A DNA stretch of 64,000 bases. Origin: Sialis fuliginosa (Eukaryota > Arthropoda > Insecta > Megaloptera > Sialidae). The notes under the pieces are model-generated. The model saw only the letters and a list, made by a program, of their open reading frames with translations. It searched no databases and was not told the origin of the DNA. Shown here piece after piece: positions 10,821 to 24,304 of this stretch. The stretch is taken from assembly GCA_961205875.1 (NCBI GenBank), contig OY540817.1, forward strand, positions 15,411,001 to 15,475,000. The letters are read 5' to 3'. Both the position numbers and the translations under genes were made by a program. Every line of letters begins with the position of its first letter. Within the stretch, counting starts at the first letter, position 1.

Positions 10821-13800
10821 CAGACGTAAATGTAAAAATTAAAAAAAAAAGTTTATTTTACAAATGGAGTATCAAAAAGTAATAAGTAATAAGGGAGGAG
10901 GAAGAATAGAGCTATAGTAAGACTGAAAAAATGGTTCTAGCTGAAGTTCCAGGCTTTTTAATGATATCAAAGAAAGTTTTAACCGGTGTTACAGAGCTTT
11001 GAATAAAGTCGGTTTAAAAAATTTTAAACCCTTTTCTTAGAGAATGTATATTATACATATATATTATTCTTACTTCTTACGTATTGAGTTATACCTATTC
11101 AAATTCTATCAAAGATCTTAGTTTAACAAATAAAAAAATAAATGAAAGTATATAACAAAAACTTTTTAAGACCGCTGGTCTTCAGGATAGACAAGGGGTG
11201 GAAGAATGGGAGACGTTAAGAAGAAATTGAACGAACGAACTTTTCGCCAGTTAATTTTTCTCTTAAAGAAGAAAACTTTGATACTGACGTTGGAGCAGAT
11301 TTTGACACAGTTCGATTATTAATTATTAACTTTTTAACAATGAGCTGCCTAAATTGACTCCAGAATGAACTATTCTTCGGTTTTGAATCAACCAGATTGT
11401 TGGTTGTGATAATATTGAAATAGAAAAAAACCTTCCATTAATTTTTTACTGGGTTCTCTTGTTCGTGACTTGTTAAAATATCACAAATGAATTTAAATCT
11501 TTTATATATTTCAAAAGCTACATTATCTTCTTCAAAACTGAAACGTTTAGAAGTCAAAATGAGTAACTTTACAATAATATAACAGATCTTTAAATAAATT
11601 TATGATATAAAAAAAAGTTCTTTGTTTCAAAATTTGGTTATTTAAAATTAATTTTGGTTTTACATTGTTTTCAAAAAATTCCTCTTTAATTCCCTGAATT
11701 TAAAATAATCCTTGTGAATCATTTAATGATGCTATTCAATAATAAATAACTACTTTATAGAAATGTAACAAAGAGCGCAGTATTTCTTGTGTAATTAAAC
11801 AATAAATTAACAATAAACCAATTAACAAAATATGCGTTAGGGAAGTAAACACTTCTACTTACTTATTTATCAGATACCTGTTTTAATTAACAAGGGAAAA
11901 TTACAATCGGTAAAAATAAGTAGTAGCTGATAAAAACAGGACCGTCGCTTACACAGCTTAGGGAATTCTGAAAAACGTAGAGGAATCGATAGACATTATA
12001 AATATTTAGAGATTCCATAATAGATAAGAAAATATAGTAAGAAAATGAAAATTAATATATTTATTGTTGTTAGCATAATTTTTATTTATCTTCATACCAT
12101 TACAACAATTATATGCATACTATATAAAACCTAAAATAAAATATAGAAGTTAATATACGAGTAATTTATTCATTTTTAACGACGCTAAGCAAAGGCATGT
12201 GTAGGATGAGGTTAATTTTAACATAAAATAATTAAATTTAAATAAAATTTTCGATTATTTTTAATATTTCATAAAAATGTTTTGTTGAACCTCGATATAT
12301 CGGACTGATTCTGATAAATTCGGTTATAATGTATGTATGTATCCATTAATTTGTATATTGTACGTATTGTTATGCAGTATTTAAGAGTGGAGAAATTGAT
12401 AACGCCGACCCTGCATATAAAGTAAAGTGCGAACAGGTCACAATGAAGACATATCGATAGCGTGTGCGCAGTGAACCAAGCGGAATACAGAAGATAACGT
12501 TTCAATAAATCCAGTTTAATCAATTAAATGTATGTGAATTATGCAAACGATCTAGCAGACACTTCGGTATCGCTGGCAGTGGAGAGTTCACTACAGTGGC
12601 GGTTCGTTAACATTTTTTTAAATTGTTTTATACAAAATATATATACATATATATGTACAAAATACCTACTAAATAATAATAATTAACAAAATACATCACA
12701 TGAAAAAAAATTCCTATAGAAAAATTTAATTTATTCTTTACTGAATCATTTAAGAAAAAAAATATCTGCCTACTAAGAAGTAAAAGCACAGAAAAATTCA
12801 TTTTTTATGTATGTAAATATTACTCATATGTATTAACAAAGTAGTAGTACAACTAGTACAACATTTTGTAATTTTATTAATTTTTCAATCATTCGCAAAA
12901 TTCAATTTTTCTTCAAATATAAAAAAGAAGTAAGTACACATTGTAAAATATCCCACGAGTCGCTACTGGAAATTACAAACATTCACCCACATATAAAACA
13001 GGAAGTTTCAAGTATGAGATGAACACAGTATATGTCTTACATATACAACATGATTCAAAACTCTTATTATTTAAGACCATGTATATTTAAGTCGAAGTAT
13101 TTTAAGGCACTATGTAAAACTTTGAAAAGAGAATAAAATAAAAAAAATTATTTATTATTTGAAACATGAAAGAACGAAAACATAAAAATTGATAAAAATT
13201 AAACATTTTCTGACAACAGTCTTCACATTTTTATTGATTTCCATTTCCACTCTTAATTAACCCAATTAAAAAATCTATATCTAGCTTAAAATTTGACAGT
13301 CAAGTAATATTCGAATCACTTGTATATATATTTATATGAAATATTGATTTACCGTCTTTATCACCCTATGTAGTAATATAATTATTGATGCAGGCATAGA
13401 ACTGATAGATAATAATTTAATGATTTGGTTAATTTTAACAGACTATGTGAAATTGGCAAATATTATCAGTTCATTTGTATACTATATAAATATTTATTCA
13501 TAACAAGTTATGTAAGACTGTATTCCTGCAAATATTTGTATGTAAATGGCTAAGGCACCCTTGTACTCTGTCAATAAATAAGGACATTATGTCTTTGTTT
13601 AAATAGACCTGTTAACATTACAAAGTAGAGGGTATTTTAATCTTTAAATAGTTTACATTTTTATTCAAGAACGTAAATTCTTGTAAATTTTACCATATTG
13701 ACAGTAAAGCGTCTACAGATCAACAAAAATTAAAAATATGTTTTGATAATAATAGTGTAAACTAAATTATCAAAACTCTTTGTCTTAATAATTGACAATT

Positions 13801-13923
13801 GTTAAAAAAATGTCATTTTGGTTTCTAAATGACCGTAATTTCACGATTTTTATCTGTACTTTATTTATTGGCGATTGTAAAATAAAATATATTTTCTCAA
13901 CTTCTTATGGTCATCACTACTTA

Positions 13924-14110
13924 CCAAAAACAGTGAACAGCGAGCTTTAATTGGTTGATTCATTAAATTTCTGGTGGAATGTACCAGAAATTTAAAGAAT
14001 GTCATTTTTTAAGCGTGTAAGGAAGTGAGAAAGAAGTAACTAGAAAGACATAGAAAACTAGTGTTCAGGTAGAAACGCTCAACATCAAAGCTCGTTGTTC
14101 CGTTTTTTGG
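13924..14110. mobile_element. 187-bp inverted-repeat element (MITE-like)
   Basis: The left end CCAAAAACAGTGAACAGC, continuing GAGCTTTAAT, pairs with the reversed right end CCAAAAAACGGAACAACG, continuing GAGCTTTGAT. The arms are about 27 bp with a few differences. A small internal palindrome, AAATTTCTGG with CCAGAAATTT, lies at about 13965-13993. Flanks show at best a weak 10-bp similarity (TCACTACTTA versus TCACACGTGA), so the superfamily is undetermined. Confidence 0.5.
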
Positions 14111-14827
14111 TCACACGTGAACGCTGCCATTATTTGTTAAGCTTATTTATTTATTTAGAAAAAATAGTTTACATAACTCTTAGGAACGTAAATCCAAATA
14201 AAAAAAAACTCATATAGGTAGTAGCTACAATCAGGTAAATAATACCTGTTTACACGGTATTCTTTAAAATAATTAGATTTTTTCGTTTTAAAACAACGAA
14301 TAAGACAGTCAACATTTATTAATTATTTATGAATTTTAAAAAACGATGTAATTACGAGATTGCATTTAGCAGCACACTCCACAATATTATTTATTTATAA
14401 ATATCCTGAGCAGAGAAGGAAAGAAAGAGAGGGAAGTTAATTTCCTTAGATCTCGTCTTTTCTCTTGGGAATATAAAAAATCCAAAACGAGATGATTTTA
14501 AAACGTCTATTATATTATGTGTACACATTTAATATACAGTAATGAATTCGGATTTTTGCACTTAATGAATTTTATTTTATCAAATTGGTTTTGATCATAA
14601 CTCAAGTAAATTTACGTTTCTTTCATTCTATAAGAAAATATTAAATTTGTTTTATGTCAACACTGAGATATTATTTTGATTTTTTTTTTATTACGGATGT
14701 TTTTAATTTATACGTTTAATTAAATTGGTTTCTTAGTTGAAGCATTGTCAGAACATTAAAAAATAATATTTTTAAAGAAGGATAGTTAATAATTTAATTA
14801 ATTAAATTGTTTAAATATAATTAATTA

Positions 14828-14923
14828 CGGTACTGGCACCAGTTATGGCCGCTATAAAAGCAAGTTTTACTGTTTTTGTGATTGACGGGTTTCTTTTTTT
14901 GTAATTCTCATGAACTCGGTACC
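14828..14923 (+). mobile_element. AGGTACTGG-family MITE, copy D (5' end, heavily deleted)
   Basis: It starts after TA with CGGTACTGGCACCAGTTATG and carries the family 5' block GGCCGCTATAAAAGCAAG ... GTAATTCTCATGAACTC almost intact. It then stops at CGGTACCT, which may be the decayed right end. Most of the interior is absent. Confidence 0.65.
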
Positions 14924-15444
14924 TGCAGATTCAGGATATCATTTAAATCTGCTTTTTTTCTGCTTTTCATTTCAAATACAATACTTGGTATGTTTTTATC
15001 AACGTGTTTATAAAACACACACACATAAATATTGACGTATATGTAAAACCATAGTGCCTTGGGCATTTTTAACATCTCAGCTGGCATTACAGACGTATTT
15101 ATATAAATATGCAACTTAATTACAAATTGATGTTGGGCCTCCGGTAACAAATGCAAATAACCGTCAAGTTGTAAACAGCAGGGAAAAACTCTCGACTCAT
15201 ATGTACTGGGAATTAAACTAAATGAAAAATTGTACAGGGTGATAATAAAGTTATATTTCTTTCGCTTTGATATTAGCATCGCCTTAGTGACTTCCACGAG
15301 GTTCTCTGTTGCAGTGAGTCGCGAAATTTGCAACAGACAATATAGATCAGAAATCTTGCGGCTTCTGTATGTAAACGTGGTCTTCTATAAGATGACTTTA
15401 TTTTTATATTTGCATAATACTGAAGATATATCTGTGTTTGTTAA
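14924..15444. other. non-coding stretch containing the window's longest open frame
   Basis: A 141-codon minus-strand frame (14908-15333) spans this stretch and runs into the MITE to its left. It has no domain, no supporting codon pattern and overlaps a repeat, so it is not called a gene. CAGGGTGATAATAAAG near 15234 looks like the end of another transposon, but no partner end was found. Confidence 0.5.
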
Positions 15445-15908
15445 TCTCTATATATAAAAACAAATGTTCATTTGTATGAGGCTTATAGACTCGGGAATTA
15501 CTGAACCGATTTCAATGCGGTTTTCACTTTTCACCAATAGTTAGATCATTTTTCTGTGCAATATCGTGGCTATTACTATTTTATGAAAACTTTTCTTTTT
15601 CAAGAAAGGTAAAATATCGAAATTAATTATTATGATTGTTTCTAACGTATTTATTTATTTATTTCTGATTTTCATATACATTTTAAGACAAGACCTGATG
15701 TTTGCTTTGGAGTTTGAAAATATAATTTTACACGATTTTCTCAATAACTACTGAGCGGATTTTATTCCGATTTTCACTAATGGATAAGTAAAGTTTAGGT
15801 GTATAATTTTTGTATATTTTATGTAAATTTTATGAAGTCAGAAAAAAATGATTACTTTATGTTTAATTGAATTAATAACTCCGAGTAACACTGGATCCAA
15901 TGCGCTAG
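15445..15908 (+). mobile_element. non-autonomous Helitron (464 bp)
   Basis: The 5' end TCTCTATATATAAAAACAAA follows a host A. The 3' end ...GCGCTAG is followed by a host T, as expected for Helitron insertion between A and T with a 3' CTRR. The interior has two phrases typical of insect Helitron-like repeats, ACTGAACCGATTTCAATG and its relative ACTGAGCGGATTTTATTC. The 3' hairpin is weak, so the right boundary is less certain than in the copies at 48, 55 and 57 kb. There is no Rep/helicase coding. Confidence 0.6.
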
Positions 15909-16507
15909 TTAAAAATACAAAAAAAAAAACTTTTTTTTTTGCTAGTGGTGAATTTTGAAAATTTTGTAGTTTCAAATAAAGATTTTTATCTGATTTATCT
16001 GTTTTATGCAAATCTATAATTTTGTGGTTAAAAATATAATGAATTAATAGTTTATATTATGGCTAAAATGACGAAAATCAGAAATAACCAGCTTGACGCA
16101 ATTTCATCGTTTATTATTTAGAAATTGTTTCATCATTACCTACTGCCATAAATATTTCACTATTGACTATATGGTGACTATATAATCAACCTGTATATAA
16201 TGAATATACTTGCATTAAGAAGTTTTTATTGCATACATTTAATGATGATATTTTTTGTTGCTTCCCATTTTCATGTTTCAGAAAATTTTATTTTAATTTG
16301 CCTGGAATTATGCTTTTTAATACTTTATTATTTAATTTTCTACAAAATTTTAAATCTGATTTTTCCCCACTTCTATGTATACATTTCTTTTTCAACGATG
16401 TATTTTAATTTTATTTTATAAAAACTATTTATTTTTAAAAACTTAAAAGATACCCACAAAAAAAAATATCACTAGATGCTCTTTCTTATTTTTAGTAACT
16501 TTTGTCA
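15909..16507. other. AT-rich non-coding stretch
   Basis: No gene is seen. The 73-codon plus frame at 16200-16421 is dominated by Phe, Leu and Ile as expected of AT-rich DNA. Confidence 0.6.
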
Positions 16508-16740
16508 CCTTGGGTTGCATAAAACAAAATTAACGACAATTAGTTAAGTTGTTTTAAAACCTTAATTAATGTTAACTCTAAAATTAATATCAATTTGTAA
16601 ATGAACAATTCACTAAATATGATAATTTTTTACCTTATAAAATTTATCATAACCGTGAGTGTTTTCAGAATTGATGTAATAATGGGTTTAAAACAACTGA
16701 TTAACTAATCGTGATTAATTTTGCTTTATGCAACCCAAGG
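16508..16740. mobile_element. 233-bp MITE with long terminal inverted repeats
   Basis: Both ends begin CCTTGGGTTGCATAAA, continue (A/G)CAAAATTAA, and carry further matching inner blocks (ATTAGTTAA ... GTTGTTTTAAA), giving imperfect arms of about 55 bp. The interior is non-coding. No convincing target duplication is visible, so the superfamily is undetermined. Confidence 0.75.
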
Positions 16741-18484
16741 TCGGTATATCCAATCTCACACTAGCTGTATTTACTATATATATTGAAGAGATTTTTATCT
16801 TGTATATTTTGACAACCATTATTAGATTTATATATCTTTGCCGCAGACAGTTATCTATTTTTGTATCGTTATTATAAAATTTACGTACAATATACATGTC
16901 TTGTTATCTTCCCACTACTCGGTTAATACAAACCACATGACCAATTCTGTGCCATTTTCCAAAGGTTTTTATAGCATTGCAAACATATTTTATCCTCTCT
17001 TTCTTTCTGGCACACCCCCCACCGAGCCCGCGTTGACTCAATATCACTACCTATTATCTGTCGCTACAATACCGACCAACCCAGCTTATAGGTACCCTTA
17101 TATTCTCTCTTTATATATAACAAAATCCTTATCCGTCCATACCGGAATTTTTGATTAAATTAATCATTTCTTTCATTTCTTCTCTTCCGTTCGAACATTA
17201 TATAGAATTAATTGCTATTTTATAATCCATAACCCTTCTCTGATTTCATTATTACTTCCAGTAACTGTTATGAAAAAATATTCGTGGTTACTATTCCGTT
17301 TTCAATAATATTTTTTCAAATAATTATTATGTTTCTAAAAAGTTACACTGTCCCTCTTCGTATCGATAGTGACAAATACAAAAGTAACATATTATTGCTT
17401 GTTTCCAATAGTAACGAAATTAAACGTTTAGTACAACTGTTTCTATTTACTACAAACTGAAACAAAACTAAAAATCTTTCAGAAATGTATAAACATTTTA
17501 CACTTGATGATAAGAGTTGCTTTAATTTGAAAGTAGAGAACAAAATTCGTAAATAGTTTCTCATTGTTCCTTCAGTAGATCTGTACTTTTTGAGGAAGCT
17601 ATAGTAGTATAAGTAAGGCAAATTAAGTTTTTAAGCCGGAAGTAAAATTTTAACAATAGAACCTTTAAAACGTGTGGGATATGGACAATAAAACATTGTA
17701 CCCAGACGAAAATGGTTCAATAAAAGGTGTAGAAAAAATTTACAAAATATAATAACAGATTTAATTTTGCATTTGTTATTGAATGCAGATCATCTAATAT
17801 GTAAATAAATTCAAATCGAAAATGATGAAGAAATCTAAACATATTATTATCACAATACTGTTACCATATAAGAAAGTAAAACTCAATCAAATCAAACAAT
17901 AAACGTCTAGTAGTGTCATTCAGTTTCAAGAACATTACGTATATGAAAGTAAAAACACTTTTTATTTCAGCATATCTGCAAAACAATTCCTAAGATATCA
18001 AGTAATATACATAGTATCAAAGACATCATTTTACTATTAAAGTCTCATTCGGAAGTTTCGAGAATACTGCCCCACGTCAAATGTCAACATCTATCCTTTT
18101 CTCACAACTGTCGTTCGCAGACAATGCCGTGTCCTGCCAGAGGAAGTCCTTTGTCCTACAGCAGCTATAAATGTATCTGCCAAAGTATATAAAACCTTGT
18201 TCAAGATGTCTCCACAAGAGCATCTACTTTAAGGCCGTTTACTTCGAGTGCTACAAATTCGTGACCATTTTGTCTTGATTTTTTGTTTAAATAATTGCGT
18301 AGGCCGTGATGAGATGACGTCCTACATTTTTTTCGCTTTATTCAACTGTTTTTTTTTTTTAATTTAACTTTTTTAACAATGTGCAGAATATTTAGTAAAA
18401 AATGTTTACTAGAGTTTATCAATTTTTACACGGGTTAATATCCGCTAAATCATAGTGACCTAAAATATTCAACATGTCCAAAAC
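16741..18484. other. non-coding stretch with a weak candidate exon
   Basis: It includes a G+C-richer patch at 17010-17100 with a C-run, and a 106-codon plus frame (16838-17158) without recognisable features. At 17971 a good acceptor (TTTTTATTTCAG) opens a 73-codon plus frame ending at 18192. I could not support it beyond that. Confidence 0.5.
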
Positions 18485-18697
18485 AAACGTTTCACCACGA
18501 ATTGTTTTTTTTCCGACATCGTGAAATTTACACAAAATATCCACAAATTATACAACTAAACCTTACCTATCTATTAGTGAAAAGCGAAAAAAAATCCATT
18601 TCAGAAGTTATTAAGAAAATCGTGTAAAATTATATTTTGTGAAAAGTGAAATATTTCAACACTTATAAATTTTTTTTAAAACTGGACTAATATAGAT
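18485..18697 (-). mobile_element. Helitron-like fragment related to the 15.4-kb copy
   Basis: Reversed, it matches about 160 bases of the Helitron at 15.4 kb, including ATTTTACACGATTTTCT and TTTTCACTAAT(A/G)GATA(G/A)G. A reversed TCTATATTA near 18697 is a plausible 5' end. The 3' end was not found, so this is a diverged or truncated copy. Confidence 0.55.
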
Positions 18698-21600
18698 TTA
18701 ATTGTTGGGATCAAATTTTGCTAGATTTATACATATGTAATTATGTATATGTATACCCTGTTTCAATCAACTAATATTTACCAAACATTTATAGTTATAA
18801 TTTCCCTCGGACACTGAATTCGTTATACTGTTTTATTTTAACGGAGCAAACTGTTTAAATAACTGATAATTTTCACCTATACTATGGTTTTACGAGTATA
18901 TCTGGAGGTTTATTTTCAGTACAAACAAATGGAATCATTGTTTGTATATGGCCTCTATTTGGAAATTGTTTTGTGAAATAGTTTTATTATTTTAAATGGA
19001 CTACCTACTCAATTTTCAAATAATTAATTACACACAGGAATAATTTAAATTATTTCCACTAATTGTAAAGAATATTCCGGATATTAGTTTTTTTTTATTT
19101 AACTTTGATCAATAAGGTTTGTAGATATTTAAATGCTAAAAATTGCATTAGATACATACACATACCTTCTAATTTTTATCGTTAACTTTTTTTTAAAATA
19201 TTTATAAATTTGGCACCTGCAGAAATATAGTCAAATCTTTAAGTCGTTACGTCATATTTTAATCTTATTGATGAGTTTGAATTAAACAAACTATATTATA
19301 AATACAATAAAAACGTGGAAATATTGCTTCACGTTGTTCTACAATGATGATTATCCCAGTTGCAGAAGAAAAATAAATGTTTACAATTACAATTTTAACA
19401 AGACTTACTTTTACGAACTAAATTTTAACCACATATTTACAAAAGTTTTCATATAGAAATTTTCCTGTTATATCGTTAAGCTCTGCAAATAAAAACTAAA
19501 AAAAACTTGTTATCTAAATTAAAATACATAAGATATAGTGAATAATATTTCCAACGCGATAGTGTCATTATTAACAACTTTAAGTAATCGAAAACGTTTT
19601 ATTCTACAGTTAAAAACTGTTTTGTACATTTATTAACCGACGTAATCTAGTTGTTTATAAAACAAAATTAATATTACAAATCATGAGACTTACACCCAGA
19701 AGCCAAGATCCAAAATAAATTTTATTTTGCTTTTACTGTTGAAATTTAATTTATGAATTATTAAATTTTATTTAAGTGGTTGAAACTAAAGTACGTATAT
19801 GATGTAGTTCTTGACTTGCTGATCAAAAGTTAACATGGACTCAAGGTCCGATATGGTCAGTTTATTAGTTATTCATAGTCAAAGATTCAAATATCTTGAA
19901 AATAGGAGCCAGACAAATTGGCCGTGGACCAAAAAGTTAATATTCCTTGTCGTGAGTTTAAATTGCAACGTTAATCAATATAGAGGCTCTTATTACAACT
20001 TTACTGAAATTGAACGATTAAACAGTTTTTTTACATACAAAAGAACCGTCTATACTCCATTTTATATTTCAGGAAAATAATTAATTGAATTATTACATAA
20101 TAATGCACAAAAACTACTTATTGATATTTCCTTCCTCATTTTAATATTACTTTTTAAAAAGAATCCAACCAAGAACAAAATTAATTTAATTCATTTTCAT
20201 CTTGACAATGACAATGACTAATGACAACCACTCATTACTCCTAGCATACATTTTAATTTCATCTGAGTTCATCATCATAAGTAATTGAACGAACGGAATA
20301 ATTAATTTTTCCCATATTCTTATTACATAACATATTCATGACAAGCAAGCGCTTTTGTTCGACCGATGATCTCGTAATAAAGCAAATCCTCTACAGATGG
20401 CGCGTCTGTCTGTGAGTCATTGCTGTCTGTCCTCATTATGCTGATGTCGTTTACAGAATTACACGTTTATGCGAATTATCCGCAGAAAAAATAAGTAGTT
20501 TATTCCGTTGTGTTATCTTCTTTACATATTGTCTAGATTAAAAATAAAACTAATATTTTTTTAACTTGTGAGATGTACCTTTTTAAATTAATATTGCTTG
20601 ATTCTAAGGGGAGATGAGGAGGATTCATACACTGGGAGCGTTCATAAGATGGATTAATAAATGTTCTAACGTGACTACGAAAATATATGTAACACAATAG
20701 ATCGACAGTTTAAATCTTTTAATTGTCATCTTGATGGTCATTTTCATTAATTTTCATTTTCAATACGTGACAATAATTTTGGTGCGTTGTCGAAAATATT
20801 TTAAAAACAGTAAATAATTGTGTTATTTTGAATCTATATGTTTTGATTTTGACTTTTGATTTATTTGATGAATTTTTTTTCATAGGTTTAATTTTTTTTC
20901 GTTCAGAGCTATATTAAAACTATCTTTAAGATGTATGAATAATATTACGTTACTGTGCTTCGAACTTACATTTTTTATATGTGTATTATTCCTCCCCGAC
21001 ACGTGTATCAAGGGTCCCCGAGGTTGGGTTGATTTAATACAGTTTTCAATTTTTTTTAAACATGAAATGCATACTTAGATATGACAATTTTTGTCAAATA
21101 ATGTTGTTATATTATGAACAAAGGACTAAACTTCCAGTGCAATTAACCTTTTATTTTGGATTTTCAATGTTTTTATACCGAAAAAATATATTTTATTAAA
21201 AATGTATGTACCCTCCCCAACTCCTATAGATTATTATAGAGGAAGAAAATAACTTTAATATATTGCCTTTTTTTACTACTGCTCAATTCTAAAATTAAGA
21301 AAAATGTTTTGTATAATTTCTTATAAATTCTGAAAGTATAAATTCATAGAATAAAAGTTCTGTTCAAATGGGACTGACTTCGTGAAAGTTATCCAGGTAA
21401 ATAAACAACACTAACCAACATATAAACTAGGTTTCCGGACTATTGTCTGAAGCAGTTTCAGAAATACATCTGAGGAAGACTCCGACGTACGTGAACAACA
21501 TGGCAACATCTCGGAAACTAAGTTCATATGAACAACGGCCACGAAAGTCTACAGAAGAAAATTTTACAACAGAAACGCGTAACAATAAATAAATATTAAA

Positions 21601-24304
21601 TTATTTTTATATTTTCGATAAAAAAAAAACTTGTTGAGCATATACACGGCATAAAATAGCAACTTAAATATAACTGGATCCGATAAACCATGGTCGAGTA
21701 ATTTCAGAATCTGCTTACAAAAATTTCATACTTTCTGGCTCATTTTGCACCCCACTCACCCTCTTACACACACTTCCGTATCTCCAGAGAGAAATTGTAA
21801 CATGTAGAGAACGCTCCAGTATAGACCAATAAAATGTTTAAAAGGTATAACAGTTTATCGTCTTTTTCGTTCAGTATATCAACGAGTTTTGTACAACACC
21901 ATAAAATTCGTACAGTCGTAAACATAGAATCTCAAATACAGTTTTATATCAATAAACATCAACTTTTAGACCAACATCCCGCCTATAAATTCATGCAGAA
22001 GTAGCAAGAGGCTCGGTTGAATGAGTTTTGCAAAAGTGTGTCGCCATCGTAGGCATACCATAGCAGTAAACATATATGATGTGTTTTTATTAAGTGCTTT
22101 CACTTATTATTAGTTCTAGTCAAGTTTTTTTAGACGAATTATTGATTGATTTTATATTAGTTGACTTGCCTAACACGTAGAGACCATGCGCCCAATCATT
22201 TTAATTGTTTTAGGAGATAAACATAATATAGTTACAGAAAAAAATTGGGATATATGTAATGTTGTATTAAGGTATAAAAAAAATCAAAAAGTGTTTTTTT
22301 TAATCCAAAGTAGCAATTTGCAACAGCTGAAAAAAAATATTTTGTGGAAATAATAACATTTTTTTCGTGGTTGTACCAGAAGGATAACTAATATAAAAAA
22401 TAAATAAAAAAATTTCTCATCTTTATTATGGTTTTATGGTCTTCGAAATTTTTTCTACCAAAACAACATATTTTTGGGCAGACGAAATTGACTGAAACGT
22501 TCAAAAGTTAAGAATTTTTTTCGGAATTAAAAAAAATAATTATTAGTATAAAACGGCTCAATATTTTGAGCTGAAAATTTACCCAGATGTTACATACCTG
22601 GGTAACAACTGTTCCGAGCGGGGGCAGATTACCCATTCTTATTCGACTATGCCCTTTATTCTAAAAATTTATTTCTTAAAAAATCAGATGATTATTATTT
22701 TTATATAAAATTCTTGACGTGTTGGTGTTTGGATTTAACAACGTGCTCCGTTTTTTAATAAACCATTAACAAACAAACAAAAAACACCTTTCTACATTGA
22801 AAACAATTATTTTGCAACAATTTATGCGAACGTGTATTTTTATAGAAAAACTTCTCTTCTTTTTAAAAGTTCTTGGAAATAATAAATAACAACAAAATAA
22901 ATATAAAGTAGCAGACAAGAAAGAGTCTTAAAGAAAACTCAAAGATGTAAATAAATCTAAAACATTTGTAATTCTTTAAGGTGCGAAGTAATCCTACAAA
23001 ACCGACCAATGTACCAACAACACTTTGAAGATATAAAAATCGTCTAACTTTTGTAAAATTAAAGCAAAACTTTGCCTTGTAACTATATCAGTTAAAATTC
23101 ACTCAAGCGATCGTTTGAGCTAGAAGTAAAAGAGTTCATATATCACGCGCGTCGTAATTTGGTTCAGCGGTTCGCCACTGCCGGCGAAAAGGCGCTGCTA
23201 AACTTGATGTCTACTGCAAGGTCAGGACCGGCCTATGTGCCTACCGCATACAAATTATTATCATCTAAAAAATAGGGGTGTCAAATAAGCAATAACGGAA
23301 CCACAACTTATAGTAACTATTATAGTTTCATCGTCAGGGAGTTTTACGACCTCCTCAAACCTGACAAAAGTTATATATGTATCAAAAGAGCTTTTGCATA
23401 GAAGTTAAAATTGTATAGAAAGTATCGCATTACGTAATTTACCATAGTTAAATGTTACCTATGTATATAAAAATTCAATTTTATCTAAAGTATACTTAAT
23501 AACATATTTATATGAACGTAAAGAGAATAAAAAATATTAATAGAATAGGGTGCTTTGCTATTTAAATAACAGGTAAATAATTGGTCAAAATATTTTTTAT
23601 AACAAGGTTTTCATTATCTTTATGTTTGAAACTGTATAATTATTGTTTCAAAATTTTTAAGATGCTGAATTTAACTTTGAAAAACAATAATTTTTCAGGT
23701 AGATACATAAAACAATCTATTTAATAAAAACCGACTATATCTTATAAATTTCAGGCTTGGTCTAAATTTACTATAAGTTTAAAATATTATCCTCGATATA
23801 TAATGACTATTGATCATTGATAGCAGTTTAAAAATTAATTACCAAGATGTATAAAATCATAAATAATATTTAATGTATTGTACATGTATGTACACAAGAA
23901 AAAAGTAAATTCACAGATTAGTTTTTATATTTTTGTACGTTTCAAATAAAAACTTAAAACAGATCTGTGTTTATAAATAATTACAGAAGATATAATTAAA
24001 AGAAAAAATAACATCAACATAATTTTTTATATTCTACTTTTCATAACAGTACTTTTTGATGAGCAATTGTAATAAAAAAATAAAAACTTCATTAACTAAA
24101 TAGTAAACAATGTATACATAAAAATTAAATGTTGATTTAGCTAATTAAAGTTTCTGTTCTTTTCTGTACATAATTATTAACATTATACAAACATACATTA
24201 GAAAACACACATTTTACATAACGTTACATAAATACGAAATTTTAAATTTGGCGATTCGTATGATATGGAAATGTCTGAGTACGATAAGGCTGCAGACGAG
24301 ACCT
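18698..24304. other. long AT-rich stretch, no gene recognised
   Basis: Mostly plain A/T-rich DNA. Patches with higher G+C lie at 20340-20460, 21420-21560 and 23100-23240. The 21431-21592 patch has a 54-codon plus frame, and 19835-19951 has an ATG frame reaching a GTGAGT donor. Both are discussed as weak candidates. Confidence 0.5.
19835..19951 (+). CDS. very weak candidate first exon, unknown
   Basis: An ATG in the context GTTAACATGG opens 39 codons that run to GTC|GTGAGT, a good phase-0 donor. The predicted peptide contains SQRFKYLENRSQTNWPW and no recognised motif. The frame stays open past the donor to 20080, so splicing is not required. No partner exon was identified; this is close to what chance gives. 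Confidence 0.12.

Larger units (their letters stand above)
6454..13923. other. long AT-rich stretch, no gene recognised
   Basis: It contains many poly-A/T runs and short chance frames. Modest G+C-rich patches occur at 8640-8800, 9040-9240 and 12400-12610. The last has an ATATAAAG box near 12415 and a 51-codon ATG-initiated frame from 12529, too weak to call a gene. A TIR-like hairpin at 8466-8535 and a CCGTCC-family repeat at 10671-10820 are listed separately. This could be a large intron if the 6.3-kb exon is genuine. Confidence 0.5.

Noticed and set aside
12415-12700. Promoter plus short gene (ATATAAAG box, 51-codon ATG frame)
   Set aside because: No initiator at the right distance and the frame decays into AT-rich residues; kept only as a note.
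14908-15333. 141-codon minus-strand frame, the longest in the window
   Set aside because: It overlaps the end of a MITE, has no recognised domain, and mixes low-complexity AT-driven residues; consistent with chance.
16838-17158. 106-codon plus frame with a proline/threonine-rich middle
   Set aside because: No domain, no splice support and no codon bias distinguishing it from background.
20338-20460. Short balanced open frames on both strands near 20.4 kb
   Set aside because: They contain the AGATGGCGC phrase that recurs in insect non-coding DNA (also near 8780 and 37065); no splice pair.
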